Source: Tetracentron sinense (lineage: Eukaryota; Streptophyta; Magnoliopsida; Trochodendrales; Trochodendraceae). Taken from it: a stretch of DNA of 64,000 bases. Shown here in pieces: positions 1 to 10,090 of the stretch. The notes under the pieces were generated by a model. It did no database searches and had not been told where the DNA came from. It saw nothing but the letters and a program-made list of their open reading frames with translations. The stretch lies in NCBI GenBank assembly GCA_015143295.1, contig CM026557.1, positions 25,825,760 through 25,889,759 of the forward strand, read 5' to 3'. Both the position numbers and the translations under genes were made by a program. How positions within the stretch are numbered: the first letter of the stretch is position 1; the number at the start of each line of letters is the position of its first letter.

Positions 1-705
1 ACTAGTAGACATATATTCCCCCTATTATCTGAACGAAGGACTTTAATAGAGGCATTAAACTGAGTGACAATCATTGTATAAAAAGAAGGAAAAATCGTGC
101 CAACTTCACCCTTAGATTTCAACATATACAGCCATGTAGTTTGAGAAAAATCATCCACAAAAGTAACAAAATACTTAAAACCGGACGATGAAGTAACAGG
201 GGATGTTCTCTACACATCATAATGCACGGGAGAAAATGGTGAATTGTATTTATTACAACTATAAGAATATGAAGTTCGACAATGTTTTGTAAATTCACAA
301 GTTTCACAGTGAAAAGAAGAAAGGATACTAGAAACAAATAAATGCGGAAACAAATTCCTAGGAAGGAAAATGGAGGGGTGGCTGAGACGTCTGTGCCACT
401 GGTATAACTCCTTTGTATTACTAATACTCCGAACACCATGGGGTATCTACTGGACTGATAAAGCAATCCGAGGCAAAGGGTCGAGCAGATACAGACCTTG
501 CTCCTCATGACCCGTACCAATCGTCCTCTTCGTTTCCAAGTCTTGAAAAACACAATGAGAAAGAAAGAAAGTGGCGCTACAGTTCAATGATTTGGTAATA
601 TGGCTAATGGATAAAAGATTTAAGGTGAACTTAAGAACACGAAGAACAAAGGAAATGGAAAGAGGATGTAACATTAACACTCCCCTTACACACAATGGAT
701 GATAA
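1..705 (-). pseudogene. Copia pol remnant: protease end, GAG-pre-integrase, integrase core
   Basis: Read on the minus strand from 705 leftwards. A stretch with FTLNLLSISHITKSLNC is the usual sequence after copia protease. It is followed by DLETKRTIG...GLYLLD and HRRLSHPS (pre-integrase zinc region, near 370-400), then CETCEFTKHCRTSY (second half of the HHCC finger, about 265-310), and the integrase core with FVTFVDDFSQTTWLY (about 118-170) and LRSDNRGN near the left edge, where DNGGE is expected. At least one in-frame stop lies at about 450 and another near 215. The reading frame joins cleanly to the gag-protease part at 4362 once the solo LTR and one TSD copy are ignored. Defective; the enzyme would have inserted element cDNA into host chromosomes. 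Confidence 0.85.
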
Positions 706-1125
706 AGTATTGTGAGCGCGGATTTCGGGGAAACCCTGGTTTGAATCTCACGGGGTAAGTTTAGAGTTGCCACCTATTCATTCAGAAGGGATAAGTCCCC
801 GGGATTTGGATAAGTCCTGGTCTGTGGTTCGAGATCAGGGTAAGAGGTTCGGTTAAGTTCAGGGAAGGGGTTAGACACCCCGGCACTTCCACTTTCAGTG
901 GTTTCCTACTTGTTAGGGTTAAGCCAAATTAAGTACAATTTTAATCAAATGCCTAAATATTTGAGATAATACTAATCTAAGAAGGAGAAAATCCTAGACT
1001 AGGGTCGAACCCGGGTTGGGTTGCCTACGTACTCACATAAGGGCGAGATCAGACCGAGCGTAGTTCTGGCACATGAGTTCGTGCCAAGGCTAGAGGTGTA
1101 TGTGTGTGGACCAAGGGTGGTTAAT

Positions 1126-1400
1126 GGGCCTAGTCCAGTAGACTAGGTTTTGGTTGACCGGGGTGGTCAAAGTGCATGGTTCGGACCCGGTAGGCCTAAG
1201 GTAAATCCGGTAGACTAGGGTTGGGCCCGGTAGGCTGAGGGTGAAGCCCGGTGGGCTGGTTTAGCCCGGTAGGCCTGGGGTAAGTCCGGTAGACTAGGGT
1301 TGAGCCTGGTAGGCCATGAGGGAAGCCCGGTAGCCTGGTTTTGCCCGGTAGGCCTGAGTTAGACCCGGTAGGCCCAAGGTGCCTTAACCAAGGGTTAGGG
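1126..1400. repeat. Array of 13-bp CCGGTAG palindromes in Tat-1
   Basis: Irregular 20-30 bp spaced copies of two related words, AGTCCGGTAGACT and AGCCCGGTAGGCT. In each the first four and last four bases are complementary, and they differ from each other by a paired change (AGTC/GACT versus AGCC/GGCT). Matching arrays occur in the other Tat LTRs at 23100-23360, 50025-50285 and 62085-62335. Function unknown. Confidence 0.8.
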
Positions 1401-1439
1401 TTGCTAACTGTGGTTAAGAAGGTGATTAACAATGGTTAG

Positions 1440-2560
1440 GGGTGCTAACCATGGTTAAAAATTCCAATATCAGTATTTTTGGTCTTTTTGAATTTTTCTG
1501 ATTTTTTTGAAATTTTTTTAGATTTTTTCCAGTGGTTAAGGATGCTTAACCGCGGTTAAAGGGGAGGAAGTCACCATGGTTAAGAGTCTTAACCAAGGTT
1601 AAATGGACAAGTGAGACCATTTTTGGACTTCTCATATTATTTTAGAAATTTTGACCATTTTTCCAAATTTTTTCTGGTTAAGGGCTGCTTAACCATAGTT
1701 AAAAATTAACCAAACATGGTGTTTAACCATGGTTAAGGGCTCTAACCAAAAACAAAATTGTCACAGAGGATATTTCTAGATTTCAGAGAATATTTTTGAA
1801 TTTTTGGTGAATTTTTCAGAATTTGTTGAGTTCATGGGCTGCTTAACCATGGTTAAGTGTTAACCATGGGTGGGTTTAACCATGGTTCAAGGTCCAATTG
1901 GGTCAAGAGTGGGCCCAGGGTCCATGGCAGGGCCTAGATTGGCCTCCTACCCGGTCTGGGCCCCCACAAAGTCCAGAAAATGCAAAACAACCCAAAAAAT
2001 TGTTAAACTTTTAACCACAGTTAACACGGGTTTAACCATGGTTAAAGAGGGAACCATAGAAAACTGAGACTACCAGTGGGTAGCCTGAAGTCCAGTGAAC
2101 ATTTTGAGCCTTTGTGGGGCCCAAGGGGAGGTCGGGTGTGGGCCCCATAGAGACCCAAATTTGCCTCGTTGAAGTTACATAAAATGTTGATTTTTTAAAA
2201 AACAAAATCCAAACAGATTTTTTCCAAACTTTGTGGCAATTTTTCCGCTGATTGGCTCAATCCCCGGGGGATCCGAGACAATGGTTGTGAAGCTTGCTGT
2301 GAGGGAAACAATTTGGGCCCTTGTGGGGCCCAAGAGGAGGCCTTATGTGGGCCCCACAGAGGCCCAAAGTTGGCTACTCGGGCTGTTTGGCAGACTTTCG
2401 ACCCCACTTTGGGGTCGATTTAACCGTGGTTAACGACAAATTTAGAGGCTGAAACTCTACAGGGGGGTAGCCCTATGTATGGGAAGTCTAACCATGGCCT
2501 TCGTTTTGACTAAGGCCGGGTCTAACCCGGGTTAAACCGAGGTTAAAGGTGGCTGCTCAA
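1440..2560. repeat. Dispersed TTAACCNNGGTTAA palindromes in Tat-1
   Basis: More than ten copies of a 14-bp palindrome with arms TTAACC and GGTTAA. The centre varies (AT, GC/CG, CG, GG, and near-palindromic TA, CA, GA). Examples are near 1448, 1540, 1574, 1723, 1845, 2031, 2420 and 2525, and two more at 4303 and 4322. GGTTAA is the core of the GT-1 trihelix site known from light-regulated plant promoters, so a dimeric protein site is possible, but this is inference. Confidence 0.75.
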
Positions 2561-4361
2561 ACTGATTTTTCTAGAATTGTTTTTAAAAAAATACTGTTGG
2601 GGCTGTTTGGCTTGACCATTGAGAGTCTAAGGGGTTTCCTCATGAGTTGAGGACCCCCCAGACCTCTGGGAAAGACCGCCATGGTGGGGGGTGGTGGTGC
2701 CTGTGGCCACGCATCAAAGGGAAACCCCCTCGTCCACTGTTTTTTGAACTACTGAAATTGGGGGAAAAAGAAAAAAAGCAAAATGGGGACCCCTGGAATG
2801 GGACCAGGGGTCCCTTACAAGGGTAATAATAGTGACAAAATGGGGAAGAGAGGGTGTATACCCTTCGGCTCCTTCGCGACCGTGGTGAGCTGGTGGTGGC
2901 GGCTGCAGGTGTTGAAAGTGGTTGAGGCGACTCCGGTGGTGACGGGTGTGGTCTAAGACCTATCTAAATGAAGACAGAGGGATTAGGAGATGAGGGACGG
3001 GCTGGAATGCCTATAACAGATGTTTTTTTTTTTTGTTGTAGAGTTTTTTTTTTCAAAACCCCCCCATTGCACAGTAGCTGTCGTGGTATGGTATGACCTT
3101 GGGTATTGTTTGACGTGTTCCTAGGGAGTCTAAGGACCTTCCAAAGAGGTCGAGCAAGTGAAAGGATGGGCTGGCCGAGCTACCACAAGGACTTTTTTTT
3201 GAAATAGTGGCTGTTGTGGTGTTTTTATTGGGGATGGAGTGGAAGGTCTTTCGATTACCTGAGGATGATCTTAGGTGGACGCTAGTGGCTATGGGAGAGG
3301 CTGGCCGAATGGGGGGGAACGCTCTATAATTTTTTTTCAAAATTTTTCAACAGTGGACATGGTGGTGGATGGTGGAGGCTAGGCGGTTGCCAGGGTGGTC
3401 TCAGGGCTACTTGGATTTGTCCTCAGGTGGAACTTAAGAGAATGGAGGTGAAAGGGGTGGGCTGGAATGTTGTGGACAGTAAGGCTTTTTTTTTTAGAGA
3501 AAAACCTTCTCCCCCCCAACCCGTGAAGGTGAGGAGGATTAAATAGGAGAATGAAGGATGACCTTGAGGGTAAGATGGGGATTACCCCTAGGCGTGGGGG
3601 ACACCCGAGGTTAGGGGAGAGCTGGAGCCGCCTATGGCAGCAGGGGAGCTGCTGCACACTGCCCGGTTGGGGAAGATGAACAGTGTCCCTGTTGTTGAAA
3701 TTTTTTTTCTTTTGACTTCCGGTTTTGGGCCTAGCCCTTATCCACATGGGCTACCACCCTGTTGGCTTTGCCAAATAAGGGTTGGTGCCCTCAAAAAAAA
3801 AATTTTGTTTTTTTTTTTTGTTTTTTTGTTTTTCATGTTTTTGGCCCTACCCTTACCTATGTAGGGTAAAACAAAAAGGTTTTTACCCTACTTGGAGTTG
3901 GCTCCCAAATTCAAATTTTGAAAAAGCAAGTGGGCCCCACTTGGGTTGGGCTTAGTGGGCCCATGCTTGGTCCCAAACAAGGTTTTAATTAAATTTTTTT
4001 TGGAGTTTTGGACTTGAGATGGCCTTGAGCCCATGGGGCTTTGCCTAGGGTTTGGACTAGGGCTAGGCTAGGGTTAGACCTAGGGTTAGGTCTAGGGTTT
4101 ACCTAGGGTTAGTCCTAGGGTTTAGGTAAGGTTAGACTAGGGTATTACCTAGGGCTTAGGGATTTTACTTGAAATGGGCCTTGAACCCATTTGAATTCTA
4201 AATTTTTTCTAGGGTTTAAATAAGGTTTGGATTAGGGTCTACCTAGGGTTACTAGGGCTTGGATTATGGCCTACTTAGGGCTACTAGGGTTTGGTCGAGA
4301 ATAACCATGGTTAATGGAGGTTAACCATGGTTAAGCAGGGTGTAAAAATTGGGTGCTTATA

Positions 4362-5523
4362 AGTACCATCTGCAACTTTAACTTTGTGTCTACCAGGATC
4401 AATGATGTAAGATGAAAAAAAGGAAGACATATCAGCCATATGATCAGATGTGCCAGAATCAATGATCTAGGAGCGATTATGATCTCATTGATCTCATCTC
4501 GAGACAAGTGAGGGCTATCAGAATGAAGGTATAGTAGTATATACTGGAGTTGTGGATGTAACAGAGTTTGCACTCGAACCCCCTCCCGGTCTTCTGTCCC
4601 TCTCCTTGTCTCCTTGTCTATTATCAGGACCTTGTGGGGGGTGGATGGCCATGTAGATCCCAACAAGTATCGTTTGTATGACATGTGCACCCACATTGGT
4701 CACATTTAAGTTTGTCCTGATCATCAGTAGAAGGTCCAAAAGATCCAAAATGACCACCTCTGGCACGACAACCACTTCTGCCTCCCCGCTGGAATGAGGA
4801 GGCTAGTGCAGATTTATCAATAATGGGAGGAGGGAGCATAGCACTCCAACGACGCCCCTCACAGTGTAAGTATGCATAGACCTCATTAGGATGTGGGACC
4901 AGGTCTTTGCCAAGTATTTGAATCCTGACTTGTTCATAGTCCATATTCAGCTCGACAAGTAGCTCAAACACCCGATTCCGTTCAACCAATTTTGTATAAG
5001 AAGTCGTATCCTTAGTGCACATAGCCTGAAAAGTCTGATAGTGATCTAGCTCTTCCTAGAGACGGCGAAGAGTAGAGTAGTAGGTGGGAATAGACATATC
5101 CATCTGCTTGAGTTGTAAAATACTCTGACACAACTCATAAACATGGGCTGTACCCCCTATCTCAGAATAGGTCTGTGTTACGGCATCCCATATATCTTTG
5201 GCGGAAGGAAGAAACATATAGGCACTACTGAAGTCTAGCTACATAGAGTGGAGAAGCCATGACATGACAACTGCATTCTCAGCCCTCCTACTTGGTATAG
5301 ACTGGATCTGTAGACTTGAGAGTGGAGATAGTACCTTTTAAGTATCGCATCTTTCCTTTACTTTTAACAAACAACATCGCAGATTGAGACCAAGCTAGAA
5401 AATTTGTCCCATCTAACTTCACTGTAGTAATCTAGAGGTTTGGTGCATTACTAACACTAACCCAATACTCCCTCCACCCTGTACAGTGAATCTAAAGGAC
5501 TGGCTAACCTCAGATTCATCCAT
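4362..5523 (-). pseudogene. Copia gag and protease remnant of Cop-1
   Basis: Minus strand from about 5523 to 4362. The start region MDESEVSQSF... leads to a decayed gag N-terminus, then the UBN2-type gag core (KDIWDAVTQTYSE, ELCQSILQLKQMD, YYSTLRRL, about 5230-5020; RVFELLVELNMDYEQVR, IQILG, about 4985-4910). A retroviral-type zinc knuckle variant CDQCGCTCHTNDTCWDLHG lies at about 4640-4710. The protease active-site region with DSGTSDHM is near 4435-4470, followed by GRHKVKVADG up to the insertion at 4362. In-frame stops and frame changes (for example near 5055 and 5240) disable it. Gag would package element RNA; protease would cut the polyprotein. Confidence 0.85.
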
Positions 5524-6157
5524 CATGAATGTCACAAGGCTGTTTTACACAAATCAACCCGAAGAGAGTACTAATCTTCAAAAAAGAAGCAAGATGGGGT
5601 TCCACAACCCTAAAAAACACTCAAAAGTACCTCCACAATAGGTAGAATAGTGAAAAAACTAAAAACAGCAACCCAAAAACAACCTAACAGTGATCAGGAT
5701 AATAGAAATCTATAGAAAAGCCCCCACTAGCCATATTTTCAAGTAACAAAAAAGGGCCCCAACAGTAAAAAAAAAAGAAGAGCAATTATGGGGGTAAAAA
5801 ACCTTTGCTGGGCATTCAATACTTCTCCGATCTTCACGAAACTTGTTTCAATTCATCAATATTTATCATATGGATCAAACACAATACGTTTGAGTCCCCA
5901 AAAAATTTCTAAATCAATCGCACAATCCAAATAACAGATCTGAACTTTTTTCTAATTTTTGATGTAAACTCAGAAAAGTATATCTCTGAATCTTAGAAAA
6001 TTCTCAAAAAATAACCACAATTCTTAGAAAGTTGCAATCTATCACGTGGAACAATAAAAAAATTCTGACACGTTCTGATTGTCCGTACCGTACGGATTGA
6101 CGTCAGCACTCCTCTGAGTTTGTCCCTTCGGTCTTCCCTTTGGCTTTGATACCAAGT
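5524..6157 (-). other. Copia Cop-1 leader with tRNA-iMet primer binding site
   Basis: About 630 bp with no gene: the untranslated leader between 5' LTR and gag. The plus strand GGCTTTGATACCA at 6142-6154 is the complement of TGGTATCAAAGCC, a one-base variant of the usual initiator-tRNA-Met primer site TGGTATCAGAGC, placed three bases from the LTR end as expected. Confidence 0.75.
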
Positions 6158-6491
6158 TGGTTTAATTTGTGAGGTTATTAGGGTTGGAAGTTAGGGTTTG
6201 AGAGAGAGAAGAAGAAGGAGAAGGAGATTAGGTTTAGGGAAAAATAGTGAGAGAGATTAATGATCTCTCTCACACACTTTATTATTTATATTCCACTAAT
6301 GGTCTACTATTAGTATATAAGAGCTACTAATAGCAGACCCACAATACAGTATATAAGAGATAACATAAAGATAAGGCCATAGGAATAAAGCCCATAAAGC
6401 TTTATTCAACAGAAGTTTCATATCGAGCCCAAATTCAGAATTTTAGGAGCTTTTATCTAACTTGACATCACGGAACTTCTACAAACCAACA
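6158..6491 (-). mobile_element. 5' LTR of copia Cop-1
   Basis: 334-bp LTR in minus orientation. Its start (TGTTGGTTTGTAG) is the complement of plus-strand bases ending at 6491, its end (AATTAAACCA) lies at 6158 next to the primer site. Purine-rich GAGAGAGAAGAAG sequence and TAGTATATAAGAG repeats lie inside. The partner LTR is outside the window. Confidence 0.72.
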
Positions 6492-7594
6492 ATTGCATAG
6501 GAACTCTAGACATGGAGTCAATTCCAGAGTCAATACAAAATCCACCCCCGACCATCTTGTTTACTGAATCAAGATCCATTTATATGGAAGACAACCTAGA
6601 GTCTACCTTGTGAAACATTCCGATCACCAGTAAGAGTTTTATGAAAAAGCTCCTTGGGCAAATCCTTAGCATCAGACTTGCCCATCAGATAGCCATCCAA
6701 CCACATTGCTTCTCAAGATGCATCCATTGGATCAAGATCGCAACAAGCATGGTATATAAAACCAAACAGCCTCAAGAAAACCTCAACCCAATTTGCTTGT
6801 TCGCTTGATATTTACCATCTTACTTAGTGGGATGGTATTTCCACAAACATGATTCACTGGGTAATCTCTCCCACCTTTGTTTTCATAGTTAATATCCCAT
6901 CAGGGTAACATGGATGATCTGAAAATTAAAAGGGAAAATACCGGGAAAGAAAAAAACAATCTGTGTTGGCCGAAATTCGCTGTAGAAGAAGCCTTTTTTC
7001 AGCTGTGTGCCGCGTGGAAATTCACCGGAATTCACCTAAATCACTCTGGGGAGAAAGAGGAGAACAGAGACAATCTTTTAAAAAATACTAAATTTCCTTA
7101 AATGCCCTTGTAGATATGAAAGGGTGTGTGATTGTGGCCGTTAGATTGGGAGATCTATTGATTGTAAGCATATGTGAGCTTATATGTTCTTTTTCATGTC
7201 TACGGATCCCTTCCAATTGCCATATATATATAAATGTAACTAATACCAGGTAATATTGAATGTTCATCAACTATGATGGAAAGGTATAGAACATAATGTA
7301 GGAAATCAATAGTGGAAAAACAATATCTGATGACTTTCCTTTGGATATATGTATAATTATTTGGCTAGGATGTGGTCATAAACAAAGGTCTGTTGACATT
7401 ATCTAATCTGTACCTCAGTCTGCACTCTGGAGGCTACAAACATCCTGGTCATATAATGTTAGAAGAAGAAGCTACCCTAGTCTTTGTATTCAATAAGCGC
7501 AAAACTTCACATTCAAGAGGTAGTATTGACACAAATGCACAAACTTGTTCTGTCCTATTATTTTGGCTGTCTGATATTGTGTGGATAATTACAG
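6492..7594. other. Host flank upstream of the ABCG pseudogene; no gene recognised
   Basis: About 1.1 kb between the copia LTR and the first visible exon. The upstream exons expected for a PDR gene (first nucleotide-binding domain and first membrane domain) are not here. A minus-strand stretch at about 6600-6790 reads FGFIYHACCDLDPMD and DGYLMGKSDAKDLPKEL with one stop; I do not recognise it. The open frame 7372-7797 is intron plus exon 1 read together. Confidence 0.5.
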
Positions 7595-8845
7595 GTATTG
7601 ATATGGCAGTGAGGAATGCTGCAGAGTGTACCAGCTCAATTGTTAGTGCTGCAGACCAAGCACCTGGAAGAGGAATGGTTTTGCCCTTCCAGTCCCTTTC
7701 ACTTGCATTCAATCATGTGAATTACTATGTCGATATGCCTGCTGTAAGTCACTTGTCCCCAGTATTCAATTCTCAAGTATCTAATGAAATTTTTTAAGGA
7801 GTTTTCTTCTTTATTTTGCTAATTTGAACCACATAATCAATGAAAAGTGAAAATCATATCCATGGACCATAAAATACGATAGAAAATACTATTTTCCATT
7901 GAAAATTATTGACAAAAAATGTTTTATTTTCAAATACTCATTTCCTTTTTAATTTGGTTAGCTATGCTTTAATTTGGTTAGCTATGCTTTATTTTCAACT
8001 GCAGTTTTAAGTCTAACAGTTGTCAAGGTGAAATCAGGAAATGAAGAGCCAAGGAATTGAAGAAAGCCGTCTCCAGTTGCTACGAGATGTTAGTGGTGCT
8101 TTCAGGCCGGGTGTTCTGTCAGCATTAGTTGGTGTCAGTGGTGCTGGAAAGACCACCTTGATGGATGTTCTAGTGGGAAGGAAGACTGGTGGGTACATCG
8201 AAGGAAGTATCAGTATTTCTGGATACCCAAAAAACCAAGCAACATTTGCTAGGGTTAGTGGTTACTGTGAACAGAATGACATCCATTCACCATATGTTAC
8301 CATTTATGAATCTCTGCTGTACTCAGCCTGGCTGCGGCTTGCTCTGGAAGTAAAGAAGGAAACACGAAAGGCATGCTTACTTAATCACTGGAATCATCTT
8401 TTTTTCTCCTTTTTTCAAGAACCTTAATTTCTGAAGATATGCATTCAGGGATGAGATATCCTTCAATCTATTTTATCTGAATATGGTGATCATCTTTATA
8501 AAGTTGCTCAATTTTGAGGCCGGAAAAGTTGTGAAGCAATCATGAGTTTCTAAACATTCAAAATTCATCTTGCTACATTCAAATTGGTGTTGTGATTGTT
8601 TTACTGTTATTCTGTAGATGTTTGTTGATGAAGTTATGGAGTTGGTTGAGCTTAACCAGTTAAGGAATGCTCTAGTCGGCTTTCCAGGAGTAGACGGTCT
8701 TTCAACCGAACAGAGAAAGAGGCTCACTATAGCTGTAGAGTTGGTTTCTAATCCTTCCATCATCTTCATGGATGAGCCAACATCAGGCCTTGATGCTAGG
8801 GCTGCCGCTATTGTTATGCGTACTGTGAGAAATACAGTTGATACA

Positions 8846-8850
8846 GGGTT
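8846..8850 (+). other. Inactivating 7-nt deletion in ABCG exon 3
   Basis: The codons ACA GGG (8843-8848) are followed by TTGTCTGCACAATTC. In the family an R-T-V stretch joins TG to CTIHQPS. The present sequence reads [16 protein letters not shown] only in a frame shifted by seven missing bases. Without correction translation stops within the next intron sequence, removing the H-loop histidine and the whole second membrane domain. Confidence 0.82.
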
Positions 8851-9845
8851 GTCTGCACAATTCATCAACCAAGCATTGACATTTTTGAAGCTTTTGATGA
8901 GGTGTGACCTTACTTTCTATCTTTTATTTTTGATGTATGTTCTGTCTATGGTTGTCATGCAGTCATGGTGCTTCTTTTCAACTTAATATTATTTTACTTG
9001 CAGCTCCTGTTGATGAAGAGAGGAGGACAAGTCATTTATGCTGGACCTCTTGGTCGCAATTCTCACAAGCTTGTAGAATATTTTGAAGTGAGCATATTTT
9101 CCCATTTACATGCCTGGTTCCATGCTAAGCATGCCATATAATATATTTTTGTTTTGGTGTGTTTGTGTGCACAACAACACAACATTTGTTGGCTTCAATA
9201 AAATGTCCAAACCAATATACCATCTTAGAATCATTTTCTTTGTTATTTCTGCTTTCACTAATTCCTGAAATTTTCACTTGGAAAATTATATTTTATGGAC
9301 TAGCAAAATATGGAAGTGCCACTGTCAGGTTTCCATGCATGGTCTAATTTTTATAACCTCTTGCAGGCTATTCCAGGGGTTCAAAAGATCCGGGATGGTC
9401 ACAATCCTGCGACTTGGATGCTGGAGGTCAGCTCTGCTTCAGTTGAGGCTCAACTTGATATGGATTTTGCAGAAGTTTATGCCAAATCTGTCCTTTATCA
9501 GTAAGTTGAATATGATACTGTCATGTTGACAATTCCTGTCTTCTATCTCTGCTCTTCTGATTTCATTTTCTCACTGTAAATCTTTCTCATGATGCTTTCT
9601 TAATTAGGAGGAATCAGGAACTTATCAAAGATCTAAGCAGTCCAGCACTAGGTTCCCCGGATCTATATTTCCCCACCAAATACTCCCAGACCTTAACTAC
9701 TCAATGCAAGGCTTGTTTCTGGAAACAACACTGGTCATATTGGAGGAACCCACAGTATAATGTCATCCGGTTCTTCATGACAGTAGTCACTGGTGTTCTA
9801 TTTGGTGTTATCTTCTGGAACAAAGGGGAACAGACGTAAGTTCCA

Positions 9846-10090
9846 AAGTTTTTTTTTGATCAGTAAATAAGAGCTTTTATATAAATGGCAAAAAGACAAA
9901 CAAAGAGGGTTGCAGGATTGTGACTAGAAACATGAAAGACGGAATAGCATACAATGAGAACAACCGAAAACTTAAAGAACATGCTAAATTTGTAGCTTGT
10001 CCAAAAGGAAGTTCTTACGAACATGCAGGGCCTGGTCCCAAAATAAGTGATCTTGGCACAATCCCATGGCTGTTGTCTGCATAAACTTAG
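9846..10090 (-). mobile_element. Possible 5'-truncated LINE tail in ABCG intron
   Basis: On the minus strand this segment ends in CTCTTATTTACTGATC followed by a run of A, and is preceded by AACCCTCTTTGTTTGTCTTTTTGCC. That is the usual look of a plant L1-type LINE 3' end. It sits in the 660-bp intron 9836-10495, by far the largest visible intron. No coding sequence or clear TSD was found. Confidence 0.45.

Larger units (their letters stand above)
711..4361 (-). mobile_element. Tat-1: solo LTR of a Tat/Ogre-like Ty3/gypsy element
   Basis: A 3.65-kb solo LTR in minus orientation. On the plus strand it starts TGTGAGCGCGG (711) and ends GGGTGCTTATA (4361), the complement of the TGTAAGCACCC start seen at 17342 and 60382; TG has decayed to TA. 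Flanking 5-mers AGTAT (706-710) and AGTAC (4362-4366) are a TSD with one mismatch, and removing LTR plus one TSD copy restores the copia protease codons. It contains 13-mer CCGGTAG palindromes (about 1130-1400), TTAACCNNGGTTAA palindromes (1440-2560, 4300-4335) and CTAGGG-rich sequence (4020-4290). Open frames inside it (for example 3053-3340, 3379-3747) have no recognisable product. No internal region is present, so LTR-LTR recombination is inferred. Confidence 0.87.
1..6491 (-). mobile_element. Ty1/copia retrotransposon Cop-1, truncated by window edge
   Basis: Minus-strand copia element, read right to left: 5' LTR 6158-6491, tRNA-iMet-type primer site 6142-6154, leader, gag, protease, then pre-integrase and integrase that run off the left edge. 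The order protease then integrase with reverse transcriptase not yet reached is the copia order. A Tat solo LTR (711-4361) interrupts the protease region. Several stop codons show that it cannot make its polyprotein. The right flank at 6492 is host DNA leading into the ABCG pseudogene; the left LTR and its TSD are outside the window. Confidence 0.88.

Noticed and set aside
119..553. 144-codon minus-strand frame
   Set aside because: Shadow of the copia integrase, which reads in another minus-strand frame with recognisable zinc finger and core motifs.
7372..7797. 141-codon frame as a separate small gene
   Set aside because: It is intron, ABCG exon 1 and the next intron read together; only 7595-7743 has PDR homology.
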